Assembly: GCF_029784135.1 (NCBI RefSeq) | Contig: NC_073746.1 | Span: 165,342,325-165,406,324, forward strand | Length of the DNA stretch: 64,000 bases | Origin: Toxorhynchites rutilus septentrionalis | Taxonomy: Eukaryota; Arthropoda; Insecta; Diptera; Culicidae | Direction of reading: 5' to 3' | Shown here: positions 1-11,100 of the stretch, piece after piece | Layout of the letters: each line of letters opens with the position of its first letter | Position numbering within the stretch: position 1 is the first letter of the stretch | Position numbers and translations under genes: made by a program | Notes under the pieces: model-generated | Database searches by the model: none | What the model saw: only the letters and a program-made list of their open reading frames with translations | What the model was told of the DNA's origin: nothing

Positions 1-750
1 TTAAACGAAGTCTGAAAATGTTAATTTGGAAAAAATATAATTCAAAAACAAAAAAAAATACCTCTCTGATTTTTGGATATATTATGTAAAAATACTCAGC
101 TTTCAAGGAAAAATATAAAAAAATATTGAGCCCTTGGTCCCGAGATCATGACAACTATAAAAAATAAATACAATTGATAACAATAAAAACAAAATTCAAA
201 TTTTCTGCAATTGTAGTATTTCTACAAAAAAGACTAGCTAAGTGGCTTCAATTTGATATGGTGATCATCTGAATCGCTCTAGTGATTCAAAAGTTTTGCG
301 AGAAAAAACAAAACTACCGCGAAAGTCTGAGAACCACTGTATCGGTTTGGCATGGAATGGCTGTATACAGAGGTGCCTTGAAGATACCTGACTTCAGGTA
401 CAATTTAGGCATAACGTAAACAAGTTAATCATTTTTGTACCCAAGACGTCCGGTTGCATCAACGAGGCGTATTTATGTTGTTGGGATTTCAATTCTACTT
501 TGAAAACTGTTCGTGTTTTTACTGTGTAACACGAATAATATGTTAAAAGATTGTATGAAGATAAAAAAAAAGATTTTGTAATATCGCTACGTTTTGTATC
601 AACCCACATGTCTTTAAATGTTTTTCAACGTAACTCCTAAACATATATTTTCATCATAATAATGTATTTGGAAAAGTTGTTGGAAATTATAAGCAAATTC
701 ATAAAATTTTATGACCATGACGGTATAACACGACAAACATATTAAAAGGG
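1..750. other. AT-rich stretch with no recognisable gene
   Basis: No open frame with recognisable protein similarity, no terminal repeats and no tRNA-like promoter boxes were seen. The 71-codon minus-strand frame at 394-609 has no known motif and is taken as chance. Confidence 0.6.
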
Positions 751-1476
751 CCTTCTTCTTCTTCTTAAATGGCACTAACGTTCCTAGAGGAACTTCGCCG
801 TCTCAACGTAGTGTTACTTGCGTCATTTTTATTAGTACTTAGTTGAGATTTCTATGCCAAATAACACGCCTTGAATGCATTCTGAGTGGCAAGCTCTAGA
901 ATACGCGTGACCACAGTGCAGGTCGGAGGAAATTTCTTTTTTTTTATCTCATTTATTTATTTATCAGGCTCATTAGCATTTTATCTGTAACAGAGCCGGG
1001 TTTTTATCGTGTACATGTACGTATGTTTATGTTTCTATAAATTGTAAATTACACAGTAGAAGTAGTAGTCATTTAGGCGTAAGGGTATTCTATCTGTTCT
1101 TCCATTGTTCAGCAGACCGGACAGCGGAGACAGTTGATATTGATCATTGTTGGGTTATTTATAGAACAGCAGCCCGATGTTTCTTGCAGAGCAGAGCAGT
1201 TGTATGGATGAATCGATCTTTGTTCCACCGTGGATCGATCTCCATAGCTGATGATGGTTGCGTGGACGTAATTATTCTATAACAACACAAAGATGGTCAA
1301 TTGAGGGCCCTGAGTGTGAACTAACGATCGATCGCTTAGTAAGCGAACGCGTAACCAAGTGGCTACGAAGACCCCCTGGAAATTTCTTTGACGGAAAATT
1401 CTCTCGACCAGAACGGAAATCGAACCCGTACCCCCGGCATGTCAGGTGTGACGCTAACCACTCGGCCACGGGAGCA
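751..1476 (-). mobile_element. SINE type A (tRNA-headed), split by a second SINE
   Basis: On the minus strand the head has an A-box-like TGGCCGAGTGGTTAG (1454-1468) and a B-box-like GGTTCGATTTCC (1415-1426), the internal promoter of a tRNA-derived SINE. The body resumes at 939 and ends in a (GAA)-type tail at 751-766. The copy at 35835-36100 shows the same head and body without interruption. The break at 940-1377 is exactly the second SINE. The tRNA-like part resembles a long-arm (Ser/Leu class) tRNA, but the source tRNA is not certain. Confidence 0.85.
940..1377 (-). mobile_element. SINE type B inserted in SINE A
   Basis: The minus-strand head begins GGGGGTCTTCGTAGCCACTT and contains a B-box-like segment (1311-1323). 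The 3' tail is A-rich with ATAAATAAAT units. It is flanked by a 12-bp target duplication GGAAATTTCTTT at 928-939 and 1378-1389, which proves retroposition into the type A SINE. Other copies lie at 21639-22123, 41754-42232 and 44505-45004. Confidence 0.9.
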
Positions 1477-1880
1477 CAATTAAAAAAGCCTATTTACGAT
1501 AAAACAAAGCAATAAATTTGATTACGATCGACATTGGTTTTCTCCTATATGATCTAATTATAAGAAACAACAACGTTATGTTTTCGAACTGCAGGGGAGC
1601 TCTAAAAGTTCCTAACGTTTGCATTAAAAAAATGGACTTTTTTCGGATGGTGATAAAAAAAAACTAAGACAGATAATTGGGTTTGATAAATTTGCTTAGG
1701 AAGGTATTTATATTAGCTTACTTGCAAAAAAAATTCTACGCCCTTGCGAGCAGTTAGCCGGAAACATTCTCCATGGCGGACGTAAAAATGCGTGTCGGCA
1801 TGTTTTTGAGTTCTTTCTTTGTTTTATTTATCAATTCCTTCTTAGTTTTCGCAACAAAATTGTTGGAGTAGATCTTACGC
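1477..1880. other. No recognisable gene
   Basis: AT-rich sequence with no supported gene, RNA or repeat boundary. Confidence 0.5.
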
Positions 1881-1881
1881 T

Positions 1882-2619
1882 TCAGGTTTGACCTGAAATT
1901 TCCGACGCCAGATTCAGCCAGAACAGCGCGTCTTCGCCCTTATGGTTTTTCTTGATGAACGACGCAACTTCCGGCAGGCACTTCGTTCTATAAATTTCCC
2001 CGTTCAAGGCCAGTCCGGAGCTAAAGAAGAGCGGCTTAGATATCCACTTCTCGCTGATTGTCAGCCACAACAGTACCTTCTTGGGGAACTTGGTGTGTGA
2101 AATAAGCTTCACTTCGGTGCTCACTTCCTTCGTGGGGGAAGTGAATTACGAAGTGCCCTGCCAGCCGATGCCATCCAGGGTGAGATAGGTCTCGTCGTCC
2201 ATCACCACCGCCACGTCGCGATTCGCCGGGAAAATCGATTTGACCATCCTATTCAGTCGCTGCCGCTGCGTCATTGCCTGCAGCTCCGAGACCAGTGGAC
2301 GGGTCTTCCGCTTCCTGATATGTATGTCCATGTTCGCCAGGCACTTTTTCACTGTTTTGCTGGTTGCACCGACCTCCCGGTCAAGCGCACCCAGCGATGT
2401 AGCCACTTTTCTCTCGATCTTCCTCTTCAGCATCCTTTGGAGCTTCTTGTTGCTCAGGGTCGTCGACCGTCCGGAACCGGGCTTTCTTTCGATGCTCTGA
2501 TTGTTGTCCAATAGTGCCAAGATGTTGTAGATGCCGGAACGAGCATATTCGGCGTCCACAAAGTGCCGCACGATGTCTGTTTCCGACGCGGCGGGGTATC
2601 GTTCTTTGGACGCGCACAC
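1882..2619 (-). pseudogene. Tc1/mariner (IS630-type) transposase pseudogene, family M1
   Basis: Two minus-strand frames (2619-2146, 157 codons; 2124-1882, 80 codons) are consecutive parts of one cut-and-paste transposase. The first holds the N-terminal DNA-binding region and the first catalytic aspartate in VVMDDETYLTLDG. The second has FPKKVLLWLTISEK and the second catalytic block, read as FWLNLAS, where the family has Asp; the Asn suggests loss of activity. The third acidic block is missing. A frameshift or stop near 2125-2145 and the truncated C-terminus make this dead. A plus-strand relic of the same family is at 7180-7880. Confidence 0.8.
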
Positions 2620-2794
2620 TTCTGAACGGAGTAGTTACACTGTTTTCACCATCACGGTTAGCGTTCGACTGAAAGAGCTGTCAATTTTGTTTTGTATTGA
2701 CTCATGGGTTACTAGGATTGAAGCTGCATGGGTAGTTTTGTCAGTGCGTGTGAAGGTAAACCCATGAAAAATCGGCAATTTTTGACCATTTTTT

Positions 2795-3390
2795 TGACGT
2801 AGGACTACGTCTTTCATTTTTATACCGGGGTGTAAAATCAAAGTTTCGAAAACGAAAGCGTTACGCCGGAGACCGAGATTTTGAGCGTTAATTTCTCCCA
2901 AAAAACTGAATGAAATGGTTTGTTAAACAGCAGCTGCCACACACACATATACACGCGCGCAACTCTTTTCGTTTGCTGATTATCGAGAAGAATCCGGAAA
3001 GAAGTGATCGTTGCTGAAAAATAATCTGCCAGTTCCCCTTGGTATTGAAAATTACATTCAAGCGAAAGAGTTTATTCTTGTTTTTTTTATTCATATTATA
3101 CTGCGATCAATTGCATTTCGTTTTGTGATTTTTCAAACAAGTGCAACTAACAGGAAAGTTTCTGAAGATTATTCTTCCCCATCAGTAGAATATATTCGTA
3201 TCCAATATTATATGTATAAAACATTGTGCCTCCAACGCTCTCGTTTTCCTTCAAAGTCCCTTAAATATTCATTTATTCATTCATTCAAAATTGATTCAGA
3301 TGCAACTAAAAACAAATGATCACTAAATCAACGATAGTCCTACGTCACCCTTTCGGTTATACCACAGATATAACCCACTTCCTGTTTTTA
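2795..3390 (-). repeat. Short copy of the GACGTAG-ended repeat family
   Basis: Begins with the near-palindrome TGACGTAGGACTACGTC (2795-2811). Its other edge holds TAGTCCTACGTCA (3335-3347), followed by a conserved outer segment ending near 3385. The interior matches the inverted-repeat arms at 37.6-41.7 kb, including the (CA)n stretch at 2937-2952, AATAATCTGCCAGTTCC and the segment from 3050 to 3320. The promoter-bearing middle seen in the 38-41 kb copies is absent here, so this is a deletion derivative. No coding capacity is seen. Confidence 0.75.
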
Positions 3391-4380
3391 TGCAAACGTT
3401 AGCTACGGTGTTGGCAACACATGCTTCAACGCACCTTCCAATTTCAGCACAGCTTGATCAACACATACATACAGTGACAAGTTGATCGACATGTAAGTGC
3501 GATGGGAGGAACTATAACACAGAAAACAATTGAAACCAACGTTCTCAGCGCGGTCTCTAGAAATTTTATTATTATTGTCTACTTATATTTTATTGAACTT
3601 GAATTCAAAAGTCAAAAGCATCCAGTATTGGTAAGAGATTGAAAATATGTATAGAAAATCTAAATTAGGGCTTACACTACCTAAACTAGGACTGAGACTT
3701 ATTACACAACAATAACTATGGCTATGACTACGGACTAGGGATACAACTATCTAGACTAGAACTAGAACTTATAACTGTCTTAACCAGAATCTACAATTAG
3801 ATATACCGACGACACTATGCTTAGAATACCATGAACTATAAAAAGGGAGACTAGACGTAAGTTCTAAACCTATTGTTTACCTTTCAAGCTATGAACAAAA
3901 AGTATTGAATAGAATGTTCATTCCATAGGACAATCATTAAAAAAACGAACATATAACTCTGTAACGTTCCTGACCCTGACCAGCCATTAACGTCGAGGGA
4001 GGCTGTTAGGGTACAAAGGTCCGGCTAGAGATCTTCAGGGTGGACTATTAACGGGTCTCAAACACCCTCTTCCATGCGGTCTTTAAGGTATGTAATTCCT
4101 ACTCACATTGAGGCAACTTGAAGGAGGGAAGGACGACATTTCGGGTTTTATGGGTTTCATGTAACTTTTATTTTATTTTAAAATAGCTGACCCGAAGAAC
4201 TTCGTCCCGCCCAAAATAGATTTTTTGAATTGAATACTTTCAAACATCCACGTTTTTTTACTATGTGAACGTTAGTGAGTCCAATCACTGAACTCTTCAT
4301 TGATTGATTACCCTTTGACCCTTTACAATTTCCTTTTACTATAAATTGTCTAGTAATTCTACAAAAAATCGTCCTTATAA
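3391..4380. other. No recognisable gene
   Basis: AT-rich, with loose CTA-rich degenerate repeats around 3670-3790. A fragment at 4184-4222 (GACCCGAAGAACTTCGTCCC) resembles the start of the repeat at 4783, so it is probably a decayed copy of that repeat's left end. Confidence 0.5.
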
Positions 4381-4548
4381 TATAAAATTATTTTCAGACA
4401 CAATTCTCGTTCAAGATTCTGTAAGCATTTGGAAATAACATGTTTCTCCGTTGCATGGAATACATGTTTGATACAGAGAATATTACAAAATAAAGACAGC
4501 TCAAATCGGACCATTCGTTCCTCGGGTCTAGGGCACACCAGCGCAAAC

Positions 4549-5788
4549 ATCGAATGGACTAACAACGCTTTTTATGATGTAATTTTCGAACATGTGGGAA
4601 TTCAATTTTCCGAATTTTCCGACCTTCCTTCAGAGTTTTCCGAAAATTTTCCGACTTTTCTCTCCACTATATTGATCTACGGGAAGAGACGAATACAACA
4701 AAATAAAGAAGGCTAAAAACGGACCATCTCTCCTTCGGGTTTTCCGCTTACCCTCAGATTTTGCCTTACATTTTTATTTATATACTAGCTAACCCGGCAA
4801 ACTTCGTCCCGCCCATTTACTTGATTAATTCTCAAGTAATGCAGAAATTTGTGTTTTATTTGTATGGCAGCCACCCCTAAGAGAGGGGGGAGTGGTATCT
4901 AACCACCATAGAAACATTCATTGCACCCTAAAGTTTCCATATGCCTAATTTGGTTTAATTTGCTTGATTAATTCTCGGGTAATGCAAAAATTTGTGTTTC
5001 ATTTGTACGGCAGCCCCCTCTAAGAGAGGGGGAAGGAGTATATTAACACCATAGAAACATTTATTGCATCCTAAAACCTCCACATGCCAAATTTGGTTTC
5101 ATTTGCTTGATTAATTCTCGAGTAATGCAGAAATTTGTGTTTCATTTGTATGGCAGCCCCCCCTTTGAGTGGGGGAAGGACTGTCTAACCATCATAGAAA
5201 CATTTATTGCACCCTAAAACTTTCACATGCCAACTTTGGTTTCGTTTGCTTGGTTAATTTCCGAGTAATGCAGAAATTTGTGTTTCATTTGTATGGCAGC
5301 CCCCCCTTAGAGAGGGGGGAGGGGTCTCAAAATATCACGAAAACCTTCCCCGGCCCCAAAAACCCCTACATACCAATTTTCATGTCGATCGGTTCAGTAG
5401 TTTCCGAGTCTATAAGAATCAGACAGACAGACAGACATCACTCCATTTTTATATATATAGATAAGATAGATAGATATAAGATATGGTAATGCGTAATTTC
5501 GCCTAAAAATTCATTTCCACTTACGCACAAAGATCAATTTCGATAGCGCAAACATCGAATGGACTAACAACGTTTATTATGATGTAATTTTCGAACATGT
5601 GGGGATTCAGTTTTCCGAATTTTCTGACCTTCCTTCAGAGTTTCCCGAAAAATTTCCGGGATTTCTCTCCGCTATATTGATCTACGGGAATAGACGAATA
5701 CAACAAAATAAAGAAGGCTAAAATCGGACCATCCCTTCTTCGGGTTTTCGCTTACCAACAGATTTTGCCTTACATTTTTATTTATATA
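4549..5788 (+). repeat. About 1-kb tandem duplication flanking a repeat
   Basis: The segment 4549-4787, beginning CGCAAACATCGAATGGACTA, recurs at 5548-5788 about 999 bp away in the same orientation with a few substitutions. Between the two copies lies the repeat at 4783-5460. A shorter part of the unit, around ACAAAATAAAG and the TTCGGGT block, occurs a third time at about 4484-4532. This could be an old tandem duplication, or a composite element with long direct repeats at its ends. No protein is supported. Confidence 0.75.
4783..5460 (+). repeat. Repeat R1 with four internal ~143-bp monomers
   Basis: Starts CTAGCTAACCCGGCAAACTT and ends in a CAGA-tetramer run followed by CCATTTTTATATATATAG. 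Four monomers begin near 4820, 4965, 5107 and 5250, each carrying a variant of TTAATTCTCGAGTAATGC, a GGCAGCCCCCC run and TAGAAACATTTATTGCA. A near-identical copy is at 17338-18015 and a diverged one at 10505-11100. The start and end motifs resemble non-coding parts of widespread arthropod elements, but I cannot name the family. Confidence 0.8.
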
Positions 5789-5789
5789 G

Positions 5790-6260
5790 ATTACTCACGG
5801 CTCCTTTATATAGATTGTTGCGGCTCCAAAACGCTGTGGGAAATTCGGGGTAATGGAACTGCGTCCTGGAATTCGACTAGGTTTGATCGAGTGGGAAACT
5901 CTTCCATCATAAGCTCGGGTAACACTTCCACTACTCGCACTCGCACGTCACACGGAAACGGACATTCGCTTTTTCCCGTTGCGTCGATTTTCTCAAATTT
6001 TTCGCGCGCGGTGTTATTGTCACCATTCACGGCTCCTCACAAAAGTGCTTTTATTTCCAACTTCCTCTCTCTCGTACCTCGAAACTTTTTCTCCCTTTAC
6101 CACTTCTTTGTCATCCTCTTTTTTTTTCATCAGTAGGATTCGCATTTCTGATCCACTTGAATGACTTAAAAACGGAACATTTAACTTCTCCGTCGACGTT
6201 AAGATGGCGCTAGTCGCTGTCTGTTCTTGGGATTAGCAGAACGTTACAACTCTTAGACAT
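5790..6260. other. GC-richer unassigned segment
   Basis: GC content rises at 5815-6070 and falls again. Frames of 123 codons (plus, 5765-6136) and 74 codons (minus, 5806-6030) overlap here, and neither has a recognisable domain. Possibly an old exon or element fragment; no function assigned. Confidence 0.3.
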
Positions 6261-6735
6261 TTTATCTATTGAATAAAGTGATTATCATACCACTTCATTG
6301 AGCCGGAAAAGAATTACAAACGCTCAAAAGTGGAATCGATTCCTCCTACGAAATACCAAACACAAATCGATACATCGTTTTTCGCCAAAATCACTATTCA
6401 GTCCGGTGGCAAAATAGAAGTGGGATTGGGAGACTTTGCAATCACTACTAAATGAATTTCCGAGCGAGCACCGGCTTATATATTGATGAGTGTGATTTCA
6501 ACAACCTGTTTTCAAAGCAATTACTTTGTACTTTTTAAGCTGTTTAAACAAGTTTCTAGGTCAATAATCAACATCTTGGAAATTTAGTTTTCCGATTGAA
6601 GTGATTATCATACCACTCCGTTCAGCCGGCAAAGAGGTATAAACGTTCAAAACCATGCACTCCAAATGTAACGCTCTCGTTTTCGAAACTTATATCCCGG
6701 TACATAAATGAAAGACGTAGTCCTACGTCAAAACG
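6260..6735 (-). repeat. GACGTAG-ended repeat family, two partial copies
   Basis: The segments at 6265-6345 and 6455-6735 both match the part of the 38-39 kb arm that runs from its promoter to its terminus. Shared landmarks are GTGATTATCATACCACT, the block around TTTTCGAAAC, and the terminus GACGTAGTCCTACGTCA (6715-6731). A TATATAAG on the minus strand (6475-6482) sits where the better-preserved copies have a TATA box, but the downstream initiator is eroded. Confidence 0.7.
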
Positions 6736-7179
6736 TGATCTGTCTTCCGATTTGACAGCCTTACTGAAAAATGTAGTCGTATATGAAAAATACACTGTGC
6801 TTCGCTACGTGATCTTAAATTTTCAGATAAATCAACTGCGTTTTTAGATTCAAAACAGGATTCAAAATAACGGCTTTATCGACACGACATCAGGATTCAA
6901 AATGAGGTCAAATTATTTCCATTAAGTATTATGTGTTTTGACGTATTAATTGATTAAAATAGATATGTTTCATTGATTTTTGATTTAAAGTTTCGACGAC
7001 CAGTGCTAATGTTTTTCCATACCATTCGCATCTTTAATATGTTCACTGTTTACCAAGCGAGTTTGAACGAGTTTCTATTCTACGTAGTCCTTTCTCGAAC
7101 ATTGCGAAGAGTATGCGAAGTCTTCGTGCGATGATCTGTTCTCTCAAATCATTCCACCCTAGTGAAGAGAAATTAACCA

Positions 7180-7880
7180 TTTTGTTTTGGAAGGATATTT
7201 ATCGGGTATATACAAGATTCTTGCTTTACTGGACAAAGGAGAATTTATCAAAAGGAAACAATGAAAGGATAGTCTTATGATGGTATCGAACACCAATTAA
7301 CAACAAAAACCGAGAAGAATAGCCGAAGACAAAATGGCGAAGTTTTACAGTCATTTGAGACAACCGGACAAATGGTAAAAACATATTTGCAGAGTATGGA
7401 CATTGTCATGAGGACGCGCAAATTCAAAAAAGAAGTGTCAAATCAGCAGGAAGATTATTGTGGGGATTTTTTCAGCCAAGCGAAACGTGAAGACGGTGAC
7501 GAATGATGAGACATATTTGACTCTGGGATGGATGTGGTTATTCTATTTATCCCTACGAACCTGTAGATGACAGTTTGGAATGGAAAAGGTTTCCCAAAAA
7601 GAATCGTTTGTGGCATGCCATTAGCGACAAAGAGGTGTCTAACCCAACGATCTTCCCTTCAGGTTAACACGAAAATTTACAGTAACCAAAGTTCGTTTTA
7701 AGTCGCTAAGTTTATAGGAAAGTTTCATGCACATGACAATATCGTGTTTTGGTTTAGCCTCAGCAGCAACATACAATCAAATATTGCTGGGCTATCCTGA
7801 GGATTCAGAAATGTAAAAATGTATCTCCGATGGCTTGAATTGTAGAACGATTAGAATTTAATGATCGTATATTGTACAAT
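7180..7880 (+). pseudogene. Decayed Tc1/mariner transposase, family M1
   Basis: Read with several frame changes, this relic follows the pseudogene at 1882-2619. It has a block matching MDIVMRTRKFKKEV, then TNDETYLTLG with the first catalytic Asp region near 7505-7535, then a decayed counterpart of FPKKVLLWL near 7590-7630, and a block corresponding to the second catalytic region around 7745-7790. No open frame longer than about 60 codons survives. Family placement rests on side-by-side comparison of the two copies in this window. Confidence 0.7.
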
Positions 7881-8480
7881 ACAGCCAGTAACGGAAGGTA
7901 AATGTTTGTAAGGAATAACACTTATAAAAAAAACTGATTACGGTTTTTTCCTAGCTCACATTGAGAATAGTCTACTGATATGAATCATACGCTCTTAAAT
8001 AGAGAATGGATATATACTCTCCTTCTCACGTGGATAGTTTTTGTTTAAGCCTTCGTGAGTAGTCGCTTGACCCCTACAAGCAGTGGAGGATAGGCATTTC
8101 ATACATTTACATATTCAAGATTGTTGATTTCCCTAGAAAGGTGTCTACATTCACCATACCCAATTTGTAATTTACAAATTATTGAAAATGCTTTAATTTA
8201 GGTGAAGGTTCAGGTTAAGGTCTAGGTCCATTTCCATTATTGTATCAGATGTTTCACATCACTGTGAAACTGGGAATATTGTACATGCAAAATGGCGCAA
8301 ACGTTCCGGTTCTCCCCCAACAAAATAAACAAGCATTCAATTCTGGATGTTCTGTTCCAACCGAGGGTGTGGGCGGCATGCATTTATTTACAAACCAGCT
8401 AGGTAAACAACAACACAACAAAAACTTTGCTCACTTTTACGAGTTTCATCTCGTCGAGGGTATTGCGTATGTCAAATAAG
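7881..8480. other. No recognisable gene
   Basis: Frames in this stretch are short and unfeatured. The last part leads into the GC-richer region that precedes the candidate first exon. Confidence 0.4.
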
Positions 8481-9165
8481 TCTGTGAACTGCCAACACCA
8501 TCCTCCCACTGCACTCGCATTCGGCATCATCTTCCCAGCCGGTCGGGCCCAAGATATACCCACACCCACGCATACACATACGAACGTTCGCGCGAAGAGG
8601 AAGCTCGATAATTGGACGAGTTTTCCAGCAATTTACTCGCCTTCTGCGTCTTGTGACCGTCTGACCGTACATTGTTTGGGGTTCGGGAAAAGCCAAGGGA
8701 ACGTGGCGCACCCCGCCCCCTCTCAAGTGGGCCAAGGAAAACCGGCGCAACGAGAATCAGTTACGCTACTATTCGGCCATCATCAGATCATTGGAAGAAG
8801 ACTCTCGGAGGAAAAATTTTCTCGTTTTTCATTGCCCAGCTTTTTGCGGCGGCCATTTCGGCCCCGGTATTGGCGTTCCTCAGTGAGTGTGGCCGAGTGT
8901 GGATTTTATATCATTTTATGTGCTTATTTTACGCATCGTTGGTGGTGAATTGATTTCAGATTAGCAGCAGCGGTGGTTTTGGTTTATTTTTTTGTTATTA
9001 TTGCGCCTTAAATACGTCGATCGGAACGTGAACAGAAACGTGTGCTGGTTGGATTCGTTACTCTTGCTTTGTTATTTTTGCGAAAATTGAACGAGAGCAG
9101 CCTAAGCATCCCAGCAGCAGCCGGCCATCGCTCTGGTAGTCTGCCAGTCGAGATCTAAATGAGAG
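8481..9165 (+). promoter_or_regulatory. Candidate promoter, 5' UTR and first coding stub of the KChIP-like gene
   Basis: This is the longest GC-richer, CpG-containing island in the first 20 kb. An insect-type initiator TCAGTG lies at 8880-8885. At 9156-9165 the sequence reads TAA-ATG-AGA-G followed by GTGAGAG: an in-frame stop directly before an ATG, two codons plus one base, and a consensus splice donor (GT at 9166-9167). One leftover base is exactly what the exon at 20423 needs at its start. The link is an inference from phase, strand and position; an unrelated first exon or a chance match is possible. RNA reads joining 9165 to 20423 would settle it. Confidence 0.4.
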
Positions 9166-9550
9166 GTGAGAGATTGCTTCTTTTTCGATTCATCCACAGA
9201 TGATTGATCGGAAGATCGGATGGAAAGGAAGAATTCGGAAATATTTATTATGAATGAGTTGTTCATATATTATATCGTGTGCAGTGGAATCGGTCGTTAA
9301 TTTTGCTCGGGAAAACGAAATTGGATTTTGTGCCTCATTGTAGGAAAAGTGATATATGCGAATGTTGATCGTAATAACAGATTTTGAAGATTATTAGTTC
9401 AACATCGAACTATGGGAATTTTGAATATTCGTCAGTTTTATGGTAAGTGATGAATTATGAGGTCATATCATTTCAATCTAATACCGAGTTGTGTCAATGA
9501 AAAAAATTTAAAAAAAGATAAAATGTCATTGTAAATACATCATTGAAATC
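9166..9550. other. Presumed intron sequence, no gene seen
   Basis: AT content rises sharply after the candidate donor at 9166. No motif or repeat boundary was recognised. Confidence 0.4.
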
Positions 9551-9556
9551 ATCACT

Positions 9557-10130
9557 TTTTCAGGGTGTTTCAATAAGAGAAGTAGGTTTTTTTTATAAAA
9601 CGAACAATTCTTGAAATTTGTTTTTAAAGTGTGATAAAGTGTGAAATCTCCGGAATGCCCGCTTCGTTCTGAAGCTACTTTCTTATGAAATGGATACGCA
9701 AAATGGATGCATTTGGTGTGATGGTCAGCAAAAGGCAATACAAGAACACATCCAGGAAAAATGCATCAATCGATGGTTATGATTTTTTTTTGCCCAAAAT
9801 GCAAGCATTAGTTCTGGTCGATATGTAGTTTCAACAAGACGGAACAAGGTCTCAAATCGAGACAATGAACCAATTGAGAGGCGGGTTTGGCGTACAGTTA
9901 ATCTTTCGATGTGATGCTGTAAATTGGCCGGCTTGATAGATTGTGATTCGACACATCTAGTCTAGTTTCTGTGGGGTTACGAAAAGTCTCTCGTCTACAT
10001 GGATAAACCAGCAAAGCATTGAAAGACAACAGTACACTAGTTATAGGTGAGATTCCGTCCGAAATGCTAAAAAAATGATGCTAAATTGGACCTTTTCATG
10101 GATCACTTTAAGCGTAGACAGGATATAAAA
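9557..10130 (+). pseudogene. Decayed DDE transposase fragment (WPxRSCDLTPLDFFLWG type)
   Basis: With two frame changes the plus strand at 9910-10020 gives VNWPA, then CDSTHLV, FLWGYEKSLVYMDKPAKH. This corresponds to the C-terminal catalytic block of a large insect family of mariner-related transposases that reads WPPRSCDLTPLDFFLWG. The preceding segment at 9810-9900 looks like the region with the second catalytic residue. A possible terminal motif GGGTGTTTCAATAAGAGAAG is at 9565-9584. Multiple stops make it dead. Confidence 0.6.
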
Positions 10131-10244
10131 TAAAATAATCTTTTTGCATTTTTTGCGTGTTTTATTTTAAAATTTAATTTTGCTTTTGAATTTTTACTGA
10201 TAAATTTAAAAATAAGTGTTTAATGCTCTGTTGCAAAGTTTAGA

Positions 10245-10500
10245 AAGTCAAGATTTTGGGCAAGGGTCTATGTTGAACTCCAGAATCCGGTAGAAACAAT
10301 TAATAGCAAGTTTCCCTGACAACAATTAGTCAGTTTGAATCCTTCACTAACTAGAACACTAGAAAAGAAGCATAAGAAGATTACTTTCCATCATGACAAT
10401 GCTCCGTCGCATACAACATAATCGATTTACGAAGTAATCTTTTGAAGCAATCAGCAGAGAAATTCTACTCCATGTGATTTGCTCACCAGACATCACACCT
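10245..10500 (+). pseudogene. Mariner transposase fragment
   Basis: A plus-strand reading near 10390-10425 gives HHDNAPSHTT, the second catalytic Asp motif of mariner transposases (family form QDNARPH). It is preceded by a degenerate match to the DSLKASL-type segment and followed by a weak match to the SPDLAP region at 10480-10500. Only this central-to-C-terminal part remains, with frameshifts, directly abutting the next repeat. Confidence 0.6.
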
Positions 10501-10504
10501 CCCG

Positions 10505-11100
10505 TTAACCAGAGAAGGAAAGGGTGTCATACCATCTTAAAAACATTTATTGTACTGTAAAATCCTCACACTCCAATTTTGGTTCCATTTGTTTGATTAG
10601 TTCTCGAGTTATGCAAAAATTTGAGTTTCATTTGTATGGCGGCCCCTTCCCCCTTCGATAGGGGGAGGAGTGTCGAACCACCTTAGAAACATTTACTGTT
10701 TTCTAAAACCCTCAAATCTCTAGAGAGGAAGGAGGAATAACGAACCACCACAGAAACATTTACTGCTCCATATGCCAAATTTGGTTCCATTTGTTTGATT
10801 AGTTCTCGAGTTACGCATAAATTTGTGTTTCATTTGTATGGCAGCCCCCCTTTAGAGAGCGGTGAGGAGTGTCGAACCACCATAGTAACATTTCATACCC
10901 CCTAAAACTTCCACATGCCAAATTTGGTTCCGTTTGCTTGATTAATTCTCGAGCTATGCAAAGTTACGTTTCGTGCCTCCTAAAACCTCCACATGCTTAA
11001 TTAGGCTCCATTTGACAAATTTTCATGGCGTTCGGTTCAGTAATTTTATTTAAAGTTCATAAGGATCAGAAAAACAGATAGAAATCCATTTTTATATATA
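10505..11100 (+). repeat. Diverged copy of repeat R1
   Basis: Contains at least three monomers with the GATTAGTTCTCGAGTTATGC landmark, the GGCAGCCCCCC run and TAGAAACATTTACTG. It ends near 11100 with TCCATTTTTATATATAGGGG. It is more diverged than the copies at 4783 and 17338, which suggests greater age. Confidence 0.7.
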
